A DNA stretch of 17,768 bases from contig NZ_CALGNQ010000054.1 in assembly GCF_937958535.1 (NCBI RefSeq), positions 1-17,768 on the forward strand, in the 5' to 3' direction. The notes under the pieces were generated by a model, which was given only the letters and a program-made list of their open reading frames with translations, was not told the DNA's origin and did no database searches. Shown here piece by piece: positions 7,359-14,627 of this stretch. The first letter of the stretch is position 1, and every line of letters starts with the position of its first letter. The DNA is from an uncultured Georgenia sp. Its GTDB lineage: Bacteria; Actinomycetota; Actinomycetes; Actinomycetales; Actinomycetaceae. Made by a program: the position numbers and the translations under genes.

Positions 7359-8117
7359 TCACTCGGCGGCTAGCTCGGCGAGCACCTCGTCGGGGGCGTC
7401 GAAGTTGGCGTAGACGTTCTGGACGTCGTCGCAGTCCTCGAGCGCGTCGATGAGCTTGATGACCTTGCGGGCCCCCTCGGCGTCGACCTCGATCTCCATG
7501 GAGGGCACGAACTGCGCCTCGGCGGAGTCGTAGTCGAGCCCCGCCTCCTGGAGCGCGGTGCGGACGGCGACGACGTCGCTCGCCTCGCTGATCACCTCGA
7601 AGCTCTCCCCGAGGTCGTTGACCTCCTCCGCGCCGGCGTCCAGCACGGCACCGAGGACGTCGTCCTCGGTGAGGCCGTCGTTCTTCGGCACGATGACCAC
7701 GCCGCGGCGGTGGAAGAGGTAGGAGACCGACCCGGGGTCGGCGAGCGTGCCGCCGTTGCGGGTGAAGGCCACTCGCACGTCGGAGGCGGCGCGGTTGCGG
7801 TTGTCGGTGAGGCACTCGACGAGGACGGCGACGCCACCGGGGGCGTAGCCCTCGTACATGATGGTCTCGTAGTCGGCGCCGCCGGCCTCGACCCCGGAGC
7901 CGCGCTTGACGGCGCGCTCGATGTTGTCGGCGGGGACGGAGTTCTTCTTCGCCTTCTGGATGGCGTCGTACAGGGTCGGGTTGCCGGCCGGGTCTCCCCC
8001 GCCGGTGCGGGCGGCGACCTCGATGTTCTTCACGAGCCGGGCGAAGAGCTTGCCGCGCTTGGCGTCCAGCGCCGCCTTCTTGTGCTTGGTGGTTGCCCAC
8101 TTCGAGTGGCCGGCCAT
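7359..8117 (-). CDS. yebC: YebC/PmpR family protein (TACO1-like)
   Basis: 252 residues, normal family length. It starts MAGHSKWATTKHKKAALDAK, the hallmark of the family, and carries GNPTLYDAIQKAKKNSVPADN and YEGYAPGGVAVLVE further in. Members are described as DNA-binding regulators, and some as factors helping ribosomes through difficult sequences such as proline runs; which applies here cannot be told from sequence. The ATG at 8117 has AAGGAG at 4 nt. The frame stays open upstream into the nudix gene, but that part has no family similarity. Its place just upstream of ruvC is conserved across many bacteria, without a proven functional link. Confidence 0.95.
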   Translation of the reverse strand: MAGHSKWATTKHKKAALDAKRGKLFARLVKNIEVAARTGGGDPAGNPTLYDAIQKAKKNSVPADNIERAVKRGSGVEAGGADYETIMYEGYAPGGVAVLVECLTDNRNRAASDVRVAFTRNGGTLADPGSVSYLFHRRGVVIVPKNDGLTEDDVLGAVLDAGAEEVNDLGESFEVISEASDVVAVRTALQEAGLDYDSAEAQFVPSMEIEVDAEGARKVIKLIDALEDCDDVQNVYANFDAPDEVLAELAAE

Positions 8118-8251
8118 GATGCTCCTTAGCTTCTCGCGGGTCGTCCTTGTGGGACGGTGGACGGGGCCGCGCCGGGCACCGGCGTGGTCGGCCGGGGTGC
8201 TCCCGCCGGTCGACGGCAGCGGCGGCAGGCGCGTCCTGTCGGGCTCCTGCG

Positions 8252-8257
8252 ATCCTA
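8252..8257 (-). promoter_or_regulatory. Candidate -10 box of yebC overlapping the nudix stop
   Basis: TAGGAT on the minus strand fits TANNNT, and its TAG is the stop codon of the nudix gene. The 137 bp from here to the yebC ATG contain no reading frame I can support and would be a leader of about 127 nt. No clear -35 is seen. Confidence 0.4.
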
Positions 8258-8863
8258 CCGGCGGCCGGGGCGCGGCGTCGTGACGCTGCTGGACTCGTCG
8301 AGGTGTTCGACCGTGCCGTCCCACCCCCGCGCGAGGCGGCGGGCCAGCTGCGGCAGGTGCCGCGGGTAGACCACCGCGCCGGCGGCGACGGCGGCGTCGA
8401 GCTCGTCCAGGTGCCACCAGCGGACCTCGTCGACGACCTCCTGCTCGAGGGCGGTCCAGCCGCCCAGGTCGAGCTCGGTCACCTGCACCCGGGCGAGGAA
8501 GAACTCCTCGTCCTGGCGGCAGGTCACGTGGGAGAAGTCGAAGATCGCGCTGCGGGTGAGCACCGGGCCCTGGAGGTCGTCCGGGGTGAGGCGCAGCCCG
8601 GTCTCCTCGCGCAGCTCGCGCAGCGCCCCGGTGCGCGGGTCCTCTCCCGGGGCCAGGCCGCCGCCGGCGGTGAACCACCACGAGCGGGTGGTCTCGGCGG
8701 CGTCGTGGCCGCGGAGCAGGAGCAGCCGGTCGTCCGGGTCCAGCACGATGACCCGGGCGGCGCTGCGGACGGGCAGGCCGTCGGGGCCGGGCTGCCACTC
8801 CGGTCCCAGGCCGTAGCCCAGGACGCCGTCGGGCAGGCCGCTGCCGGGCGGGTTACCAGCCAC
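8255..8863 (-). CDS. NUDIX hydrolase
   Basis: 202 residues. NUDIX enzymes cleave nucleoside diphosphates linked to another group, for example damaged dNTPs, ADP-ribose or coenzymes. A perfect Nudix box spans residues 68-90, from GGLAPGE to RELREETGL, matching GX5EX7REUXEEXGU. It follows RVIVLDPDDRLLLLRG (37-52), the usual first strands. Residues 145-155 (DEVRWWHLDEL) form the typical end of the fold. The substrate cannot be inferred. The GTG at 8863 overlaps the pdxS end by 11 nt; it is the only start that keeps the whole fold, although the GGAG before it is very close. Coupling to pdxS suggests co-expression. In many actinobacteria this position after pdxS holds the glutaminase pdxT, which this is not. 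Confidence 0.85.
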   Translation of the reverse strand: MAGNPPGSGLPDGVLGYGLGPEWQPGPDGLPVRSAARVIVLDPDDRLLLLRGHDAAETTRSWWFTAGGGLAPGEDPRTGALRELREETGLRLTPDDLQGPVLTRSAIFDFSHVTCRQDEEFFLARVQVTELDLGGWTALEQEVVDEVRWWHLDELDAAVAAGAVVYPRHLPQLARRLARGWDGTVEHLDESSSVTTPRPGRR

Positions 8864-9770
8864 GCTCCGCCAGCCGGTGCGGGACCGGGATCTCGTCGAC
8901 GTTGAGGCCGACCATCGCCTCCCCCAGGCCCCGGGAGACCTGGGCGATGACGTCCGGGTCCCGGTAGTGGGTCGTGGCCTTGACGATCGCTGCCGCACGC
9001 TGGGCGGGGTTGCCGGACTTGAAGATGCCCGAGCCGACGAACACACCCTCGGCGCCGAGCTGCATCATCATCGCGGCGTCGGCGGGGGTGGCGATGCCCC
9101 CGGCGGTGAACAGCGCGACGGGGAGCCGGCCGGAGCGGGCGACCTCCCGGACCAGGTCGTACGGGGCCTGGAGCTCCTTCGCGGCGACGAAGAGCTCGTC
9201 CTGCGGGAGCGCGGACAGCCGGCGGACCTCCTGCCGGATGCGGCGCATGTGCATGGTGGCGTTGGAGACGTCACCGGTCCCCGCCTCGCCCTTGGACCGG
9301 ATCATGGCGGCGCCCTCGGCGATGCGGCGCAGCGCCTCGCCGAGGTTGGTCGCCCCACAGACGAAGGGCACGGTGAAGGCCCACTTGTCGATGTGGTGCT
9401 CGTAGTCGGCGGGGCTGAGCACCTCGGACTCGTCGACGAAGTCGACGCCCAGGCTCTGCAGCACCTGGGCCTCGACGAAGTGGCCGATGCGCACCTTGGC
9501 CATGACCGGGATCGAGACGGCCCCGATGATGCCCTCGATCATGTCCGGGTCGCTCATCCGGGAGACGCCGCCCTCGGCGCGGATGTCCGCGGGCACCCGC
9601 TCCAGCGCCATGACGGCCACCGCCCCGGCGTCCTCGGCGATCCTCGCCTGCTCGGGGGTGACCACGTCCATGATGACGCCGCCCTTGAGGTGGTCGGCCA
9701 GGCCCCGCCGGACGCGGGGGGTGCCGGCCTGCGGCTGGTCGGCGGCGGACGTGGTGGGCTCCTGGGACAC
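8853..9770 (-). CDS. pdxS: Pyridoxal 5'-phosphate synthase lyase subunit PdxS
   Basis: 305 residues. PdxS makes pyridoxal phosphate from ribose 5-phosphate, glyceraldehyde 3-phosphate and ammonia, the ammonia normally coming from the glutaminase PdxT. The two active-site lysines are seen as Lys92 in AKVRIGH and Lys160 in RSKGEAGTG, spaced 68 apart as in characterised PdxS. Other signatures are GGVIMDVV (30-37), MALERVPADIRAEGG (54-68) and FTAGGIATPADAAMMMQLGA (221-240). A GTG at 9806 is in frame but lies right beside the -10 box; the GTG at 9770 has GAGG 5 nt upstream and gives the family's normal length. No pdxT is found in this window. Confidence 0.96.
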   Translation of the reverse strand: MSQEPTTSAADQPQAGTPRVRRGLADHLKGGVIMDVVTPEQARIAEDAGAVAVMALERVPADIRAEGGVSRMSDPDMIEGIIGAVSIPVMAKVRIGHFVEAQVLQSLGVDFVDESEVLSPADYEHHIDKWAFTVPFVCGATNLGEALRRIAEGAAMIRSKGEAGTGDVSNATMHMRRIRQEVRRLSALPQDELFVAAKELQAPYDLVREVARSGRLPVALFTAGGIATPADAAMMMQLGAEGVFVGSGIFKSGNPAQRAAAIVKATTHYRDPDVIAQVSRGLGEAMVGLNVDEIPVPHRLAERGW

Positions 9771-9807
9771 GGTGACCTCGGGTGGGTGGGGGCAGTAGGA
9801 CCTCACC

Positions 9808-9813
9808 AGTCTA
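9808..9813 (-). promoter_or_regulatory. Candidate -10 box of pdxS (TAGACT)
   Basis: TAGACT on the minus strand is identical to the yajC -10 candidate, including the five bases before it. A start about 7 nt downstream gives a leader of about 32 nt before the pdxS GTG. A hairpin-forming GGGAG/CTCCC pair (9821-9833) and a wider GTGAGC/GCTCAC dyad (9815-9847) cover the -35 area and could be an operator or simply the terminator of upstream transcription. Confidence 0.5.
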
Positions 9814-9872
9814 GGTGAGCGGGAGGCGCTCCCCGGGGCGGGCTCACGTCTCGGGCGCCCGTACGACGGCGG

Positions 9873-9941
9873 TCAGGGCCGCACCGTCCTCGCACCACGC
9901 AGCTCGGTGCGAGCGGCGTCGTGCCGGTGGACGCGCGTCAT
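9873..9941 (-). CDS. Possible 22-codon small open reading frame
   Basis: In the roughly 210-bp gap between the prsW-like gene and pdxS, an ATG at 9941 is preceded by AAAGGA at 7 nt and opens a 22-residue frame starting MTRVHRHDAARTELR and ending in TGA. It is Arg- and His-rich and resembles nothing I recognise. A 6-bp inverted repeat (9891-9911) lies inside it. It could be a leader peptide, a small protein or chance; a good ribosome site is the only support. The rest of the gap holds the pdxS promoter and no other gene. Confidence 0.2.
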   Translation of the reverse strand: MTRVHRHDAARTELRGARTVRP

Positions 9942-10016
9942 GGCGGGTCCTTTCCCGGGAACCGCCATCGTGCCCGCCTCCCGGGACGGTGAGGAAGCTG
10001 ATCTCCGCTGCGGTGG

Positions 10017-11243
10017 TCAGCGCACCGCCGTCAGCGCCCGCAGGAAGGTCCCCCGGGCGGCGGTGACCCGCTCGAGCAGGGCGCGCTCGTCGTGGTGGTA
10101 GGACCGCTCCGCGCGGCCGGTGACGAGGCGCTGCCGGTTCATCGCCAGCGCGGTGGCCGCGCGCTGGAAGTCCTTCATCGCGCGCTTCGCCGTGGGGCCC
10201 CCGCGTGCGGCCCAGGACAGGGCGGCGCGCCGAGCGGGGAAGGAACCGAGCATGGTGACCTCGTGCGGGGCGAACCAGCCCGCGCGGGCATACTCGACCA
10301 GCCGGGCGGTGATGACCTGACGCTCGTGCCGTCGCAGCCAGGCGACGAGGAGGATCGCCGAGACGAACAGGGGCACCTGGACGAGCACGTAGAGACCGAA
10401 GAACTGGCCGGTGAACGTGCTGCCGTTCCACAGGCCGTGGAGCACCACGGCCACCGTCCAGCCGGCCGGGAGGGCCCCCAGCCACGCGTAGGGCGAGCGG
10501 CTGCGCGCGGCGAGGCCCAGCGCGATGCCGATGGCGACGGTGAACAGCACGTGGGCGAAGGGCGACAGGATCCCGCGCATGACGAAGATCTGGGGCAGGA
10601 TCTCCATCGAGCTGCCGAAGTAGAGGATGTTCTCCACGAAGGCGAACCCGGCGGCGACCGTGGCGGCGTAGACGATGCCGTCGACCGGGCCGTCGAAGTA
10701 GCGACGTCGTGCGAGGAAGAGGAGGAGCACCCCCAGGCCCTTGGCGGACTCCTCGATGAGGGGCGCCCCGACGGCGGCGCCGACCAGCTCGGCCGTGTCG
10801 ACGTTCCCGGTGCTGTGGTAGACCGCCTCGGTGAAGGCGGTGTTGAGCACCAGCGACAGCAGGGTGGCGGCCCCGGCGCCCCAGAGGAGGGCGAAGACGA
10901 GTGCGTACCGCGGCTCCGGCTCCCAGCGGTCGATCCACCGGATGCCGAGGAGCACGGCGGTGAGCGGGACGAGCGCCACCACGCCGCCGACGACGGCGGC
11001 GCCGGCACTGGTCATGACCGCGATCTGGACGACGATGACGAGGAGCGCGAGGACCGCGACGGTGGTCCCGACGGCGATGAGCACGGTGCCGCCGCGGGGG
11101 TGGCGCGGTGGCTGCCACGGCGCCTGCGCCGGCGTCGGGGGCCCGCCGGGTCCCCAGGGCGCCGGTCGGGGCTGCTGGACCGGCGCGGGTGCGGTGTGGA
11201 GGGGACGCCCCGACGGCGGGTAGGGCTCGGGTGGGAAGGCCAT
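10017..11243 (-). CDS. PrsW-family intramembrane metalloprotease
   Basis: 408 residues. The family is named for PrsW of Bacillus subtilis, which cleaves an anti-sigma factor; other members have unknown substrates. The expected motifs are present in order: EESAK (164-168), GFAFVEN (199-205), the helix with SPFAHVLFT (227-235) and VLHGLWNGS (267-275). About eight hydrophobic segments lie between residues 53 and 304. A Pro-rich cytoplasmic N-terminus (1-50) and a hydrophilic C-terminal tail (about 305-408) frame the membrane core. No anti-sigma factor is nearby, so the target is not indicated. The ATG at 11243 lacks a ribosome site and sits 8 nt downstream of a TAGGCT hexamer, so a leaderless message is likely. 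Its assignment to the family is firm, its role is not. Confidence 0.88.
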   Translation of the reverse strand: MAFPPEPYPPSGRPLHTAPAPVQQPRPAPWGPGGPPTPAQAPWQPPRHPRGGTVLIAVGTTVAVLALLVIVVQIAVMTSAGAAVVGGVVALVPLTAVLLGIRWIDRWEPEPRYALVFALLWGAGAATLLSLVLNTAFTEAVYHSTGNVDTAELVGAAVGAPLIEESAKGLGVLLLFLARRRYFDGPVDGIVYAATVAAGFAFVENILYFGSSMEILPQIFVMRGILSPFAHVLFTVAIGIALGLAARSRSPYAWLGALPAGWTVAVVLHGLWNGSTFTGQFFGLYVLVQVPLFVSAILLVAWLRRHERQVITARLVEYARAGWFAPHEVTMLGSFPARRAALSWAARGGPTAKRAMKDFQRAATALAMNRQRLVTGRAERSYHHDERALLERVTAARGTFLRALTAVR

Positions 11244-11250
11244 GGGGGTC

Positions 11251-11256
11251 AGCCTA
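11251..11256 (-). promoter_or_regulatory. Candidate leaderless promoter of the PrsW-like gene
   Basis: TAGGCT on the minus strand fits TANNNT, and its last base is 8 nt before the A of the ATG. The intervening GACCCCC has no ribosome site. The gene upstream ends only 39 bp from this start with no terminator, so read-through from the thrS-pimA operon is also possible. Confidence 0.4.
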
Positions 11257-11282
11257 TGAGGCGGGTGGGACGGTGCGGCCGC

Positions 11283-11870
11283 TCAGAGGCGGGGCCGGGC
11301 GTCGTCCATGTCGAAGGCCTGCGGCATGGGAGCGCGGCCGGCCAGGCGGAGCAGCCGGACCACGGGGTTGGCACGCATCCGGCGCACCTCGGCCACGTGC
11401 GCGTTGTGGAAGCGGCGGGCGAGCTCGAGCCGGTACCACGCGGCGTCGAGGCGGCGCAGCGGCTCAGCGGCGAGCGGGTTCTCGCTCAGCGGCTCGGTGT
11501 CGGCGCGCGACTCGAGCACGGCGCGCAGCGCGCGGGACAGCTCGGACTCCACCAGCGAGCGGTCGACGTCGCTCGGCGGTTCGGTGACGTCGGGCTCTCC
11601 CTCCAGTCCGTCCTGCACGACTCCCCCGGCCCCGGCGCTGGCCCGCTGGGCGACGTCGGCGAGCAGCACCGCCTCGACGGGGTCGAGCGCCCCGGACATG
11701 GCCAGCTCGTGTGCTGCGGCCGCCCGCTGGGCGAGCTGGAGCTCGAGCGTGGCCCTGGAGCGCAGCACCTTGCGGTGGAGCCGGTCGACCCGCTGGGCGA
11801 GGAGCCACAGCACCCAGCCCAGGACGAGGACGAGGAGGACGACGACGAGCGTCCATCCTTCCCAGCTCAT
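11283..11870 (-). CDS. Single-helix membrane protein of unknown function, possibly LemA-like
   Basis: 195 residues. One transmembrane helix at about residues 7-25 is followed by RVDRLHRKV and a long, mostly helical Ala/Leu/Arg-rich region predicted to form coiled coils. The C-terminal part, with AWYRLELARRFHNAHVAEV (143-161) and then PVVRLLRLAGRAPMPQAFDM, resembles the end of LemA proteins, in which YN..V and a final GF..Y.F pattern occur; this is a weak, by-eye resemblance. The ATG at 11870 has GGAGG at 8 nt and overlaps the pimA stop as ATGA. Such a protein follows pimA in other actinobacteria, so a role in PIM or envelope metabolism is possible but unproven. Confidence 0.8.
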   Translation of the reverse strand: MSWEGWTLVVVLLVLVLGWVLWLLAQRVDRLHRKVLRSRATLELQLAQRAAAAHELAMSGALDPVEAVLLADVAQRASAGAGGVVQDGLEGEPDVTEPPSDVDRSLVESELSRALRAVLESRADTEPLSENPLAAEPLRRLDAAWYRLELARRFHNAHVAEVRRMRANPVVRLLRLAGRAPMPQAFDMDDARPRL

Positions 11871-13060
11871 CGCTCGGCCTCCGTCCGGCCGTCGAGGACG
11901 GCCCGCAGGCGGCCCACGACCGTGCGGGACCGCGGGTCCTCGTGGACGTGCCCGCCACCGGCGGTGACGGTCTCGTACACGGCGAGCACCTCGCGGGTCA
12001 CCACCGACCAGTCGTAGCGGCGTACCGCGGCCGCGGCCGCCTCACGGACGGGCCGGGTGGCCTGGCGGTCCACCAGCGAGGCGGTGAGGGCGGCGGCCAG
12101 CGCGGCGGAGTCCCCGTTCGGGAAGAGCGAGCCGTAGCGCCCCCCGTCGAGCACGGCACGGAAGGCGGGGATGTCGCTGGCCACGACGTGGGCGCCGCCG
12201 CTCATCGCCTCGACGAGCACGATGCCGAAGCTCTCCCCGCCGGTGTGGGGTGCGACGTAGACGTCCACGGAGGCGAGCAGCGACTCCTTCTCGGGGTCGC
12301 TCACCGGGCCGAGGAAGGTCACGGCGTCCCCCAGGTGGCCCAGCGCCTGGCGGTACTCGGCCGCCTCGCCCCGGCCCGCGATGAGGAAGCGCGCGCCCGG
12401 GACCTGCGCGAGCACCTGCGGGATCGCGGCGGCGAGCACCGGCAGCCCCTTGCGCGGCTCGTCGAGCCGACCGAGGAAGGCGACGGTGGGACGCTCGTCG
12501 GTGCCGCACCAGGCCTCCGCGCGGGGCGCCTGGGCGAAGCGGTCGACGAAGACCCCGTTGGGGACGACGACGGCGTCCCCGCCGAGGTGCTCGACGACGG
12601 TGCGGCGGGCCTCCTCGGAGACGGCGATCCGGCCGGTGATCTTCTCCAGCAGCGGCCGCACGAGCGGGGAGGCGACCTGCAGGGCGCGGGACCGGTTCAT
12701 CGCGGTGTGGAAGGTGGCCACGATGGGGCCGTCGGCGATCCACAGTGCGAGCATGGACAGGCTCGGCTGGATCGGCTCGTGGAGGTGGAGGACGTCGAAG
12801 TCGCCCTCCTCCAGCCAGCGCCGCGCGCGGGCGGCCGCGACCGGGCCGAAGTTCAGCCGTGCGACCGAGCCGTTGTAGGGCACGGCGACGGTGCGGCCCG
12901 CGGTGACGACGTAGTCGGGTACCGGGGTGCCCTCCTCGGCGGGGGCGAGCACGCTGACCTCGTGACCGAGGGCGATGAGGTGCTCGGCGAGGTCCCGCAC
13001 GTGGAACTGGACCCCGCCGGGGACGTCGAAGGAGTAGCCGCAGACGATCCCGATACGCAT
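11867..13060 (-). CDS. pimA: Phosphatidylinositol alpha-mannosyltransferase PimA
   Basis: 397 residues. PimA transfers mannose from GDP-mannose to phosphatidylinositol on the cytoplasmic face of the membrane, the first step to PIMs and lipoglycans. It is a GT-B, GT4-family enzyme. Visible signatures include CGYSFDVPGGVQFHVRDLA (7-25), HEPIQPS (94-100), the catalytic His118 in FHTA, GRLDEPRKGL (197-206), and the EX7E motif from Glu276 to Glu284 in ESFGIVLVE. The ATG at 13060 shares one base with the acyltransferase stop (TGATG), and the open frame upstream of it is a shadow. It sits with the synthase for its lipid substrate and the acyltransferase for its product. Confidence 0.94.
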   Translation of the reverse strand: MRIGIVCGYSFDVPGGVQFHVRDLAEHLIALGHEVSVLAPAEEGTPVPDYVVTAGRTVAVPYNGSVARLNFGPVAAARARRWLEEGDFDVLHLHEPIQPSLSMLALWIADGPIVATFHTAMNRSRALQVASPLVRPLLEKITGRIAVSEEARRTVVEHLGGDAVVVPNGVFVDRFAQAPRAEAWCGTDERPTVAFLGRLDEPRKGLPVLAAAIPQVLAQVPGARFLIAGRGEAAEYRQALGHLGDAVTFLGPVSDPEKESLLASVDVYVAPHTGGESFGIVLVEAMSGGAHVVASDIPAFRAVLDGGRYGSLFPNGDSAALAAALTASLVDRQATRPVREAAAAAVRRYDWSVVTREVLAVYETVTAGGGHVHEDPRSRTVVGRLRAVLDGRTEAER

Positions 13061-14010
13061 CAGGCCACGCTCCCTGCCGGCTTGAGGCGCGCCGGGTCCA
13101 GGTCGGCGACGAAGACGGGCTGGAGCATGTGCCAGTCCTCCGGGTGGGCGCGCACGGCGTCGCCGAGGTGGTCGACCCACTGCTGGGTCATCCGGGCGAT
13201 CGCCCGCTCCCGGGGCAGGTCGGTCGGTGCGGGGATGGGGTCGCTGAACTCCACGACGATCCCCCACCGGCTTCCCGCCGCCTGGCGCCGCGGGCCGTGG
13301 AGCCGTTCGTAGGTGATCGACACGAAGGCCAGCGGCCGGTTGATGGCCAGGGCCAGGGCGGCCGGGCCGGGGGCGACGCGCGCCGGCTCTCCGAGCAGCT
13401 CCACCTCCACACCGGAGCGGGACAGGTCGCGGTCGGCGAGCAGCGGGATGACCTGGGCGCCCCGGCGGCCGGCCCGCAGCAGGTTGCGGAATGTCGAGCC
13501 GTCGTGGTCCAGCGGGATGATCGTCATCCCGAGACTGCGGCGGAAGGTGAGGAAGCCCTGGAAGAGCTCCTCGGGTCGGAGCCGTTCGGCGACGGTGACC
13601 ACGGGGGCGAGGTACTGGGTGGCCCAGGCACCGGCGAGGTCCCAGTTGCCCATGTGCCCCAGTGCTGCGACGACCGGTCGTCCGGCGGCGAACTCGGCCT
13701 GTGCCCACTCGCCGTTGACCAGCCGCACCCGTTGCGCCAACCGTTCCGTGGGGACGGCGGGCAGCCGCAGCGCCTCCTCGTAGTACCGCATGTAGGAGCG
13801 CATCCCGCACCGGGTGAGCCGGCGCAGCTCACCGGGTGAGGCGTCCGGCACCGCCCGGGCGAGGTTGGCCCGCAGCTGCTCGACCCCCGCCACGCCGGTG
13901 AGGGAGGCGACGTCGGCGACCCCGGCGAAGAGCGCCGCCGAGAGCCACCCGGGCAGCCGCGGCACCACCCGGGCCGCGGTGAGGAGCAGGGTCCCGGGGT
14001 CCAGCCTCAT
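13060..14010 (-). CDS. Phosphatidylinositol mannoside acyltransferase (PatA-like)
   Basis: 316 residues. The family (related to lipid A lauroyl acyltransferases) moves a palmitoyl-type chain onto the mannose of PIM. The HX4D catalytic motif is GHMGNWDLAG (118-127), with His119 and Asp124. RDLSRSGVEVELLGEPARV (194-212) and PGPAALALAINRPL (215-228) are the other usual blocks. The N-terminus (about 18-50) is hydrophobic and probably membrane-associated. The ATG at 14010 overlaps the pgsA stop as ATGA and has GGAGG at 4 nt; the longer frame to 14076 would lie within pgsA. It is directly upstream of pimA, as in mycobacteria, where the equivalent is Rv2611c. Confidence 0.9.
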   Translation of the reverse strand: MRLDPGTLLLTAARVVPRLPGWLSAALFAGVADVASLTGVAGVEQLRANLARAVPDASPGELRRLTRCGMRSYMRYYEEALRLPAVPTERLAQRVRLVNGEWAQAEFAAGRPVVAALGHMGNWDLAGAWATQYLAPVVTVAERLRPEELFQGFLTFRRSLGMTIIPLDHDGSTFRNLLRAGRRGAQVIPLLADRDLSRSGVEVELLGEPARVAPGPAALALAINRPLAFVSITYERLHGPRRQAAGSRWGIVVEFSDPIPAPTDLPRERAIARMTQQWVDHLGDAVRAHPEDWHMLQPVFVADLDPARLKPAGSVA

Positions 14011-14627
14011 CCCGCCTCCTCGGCGTCGGCGCGGGTCTGGCGGTACACGGCCGCCATCCGCTGGCCGATCGTCCACAGGCTGGCCAGGGCGAGCAGCCCG
14101 AGGGCGCCGACGAGCACGGCCACCGGCGCCCCGAGCCCGACGACGAAGACGGCGACGAGCGCGACGACGAGGCGGTCGGCCCGCTCAGCGATCCCGCCGG
14201 AGGCGCTCAGGCCCAACCCCTCCGCGCGGGCGCGGGCGTAGGGCACCACGCTGCCGAGCACGAGGCAGGCCAGCGCGGTGGCCAGCACCCACGGCTCGTC
14301 GCGGGAGACGCCCCACAGCAGCAGTCCGGAGAAGATCGCGGCGTCGGCGATCCGGTCGAGCGTCGAGTCGAGGAAGGCACCCCACCGGGTGGAGCGGCCC
14401 AGCGTGCGGGCCATGAGGCCGTCGACGCTGTCGACGAGGACGACGGCGGCGATGACGAGGGGGCCGGCGACGAAGTGACCGGTGGGCAGCAGCCACAGCG
14501 CCGCACCGACGGTGAGCACGGTGCCGGTGACGGTGACGACGTCCGGGCTGACGCCGGCCCGGACGAGTGCGCGGGCGACCGGGCCGAAGACGGCGTCGGT
14601 GAAGACGCGGCCCTTGGAGCTCAGCAC
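14007..14627 (-). CDS. pgsA: Phosphatidylinositol phosphate synthase (CDP-alcohol phosphatidyltransferase)
   Basis: 206 residues. In Actinobacteria this enzyme joins CDP-diacylglycerol and inositol 1-phosphate to give phosphatidylinositol phosphate, the precursor of phosphatidylinositol. The full family motif is present at residues 66-91: DSVDG, AR at 73-74, Gly83, Asp87 and Asp91. About six hydrophobic segments are visible. The location beside pimA and the acyltransferase favours the inositol enzyme over phosphatidylglycerol phosphate synthase, despite the historic symbol. The GTG at 14627 has GGAGG just upstream and overlaps the HIT stop by 7 nt; an ATG at 14642 would add five residues but lacks a ribosome site. 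Confidence 0.92.
   Translation of the reverse strand: MLSSKGRVFTDAVFGPVARALVRAGVSPDVVTVTGTVLTVGAALWLLPTGHFVAGPLVIAAVVLVDSVDGLMARTLGRSTRWGAFLDSTLDRIADAAIFSGLLLWGVSRDEPWVLATALACLVLGSVVPYARARAEGLGLSASGGIAERADRLVVALVAVFVVGLGAPVAVLVGALGLLALASLWTIGQRMAAVYRQTRADAEEAG

Noticed and set aside
7359..8798. Apparent 479-codon extended YebC
   Set aside because: The part before MAGHSKW is an out-of-frame reading of the nudix gene; the real ATG has an AAGGAG site.
9815..10066. Plus-strand frame of 83 codons in the gap before pdxS
   Set aside because: Arg/Pro/Ser-rich with no ribosome site or recognisable domain, running into the antisense of the PrsW-like gene.
11867..13810. Apparent 647-codon fusion of PimA with an N-terminal extension
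   Set aside because: The extension is a shadow of the acyltransferase gene; PimA starts at MRIGIVCGY with a TGATG overlap.
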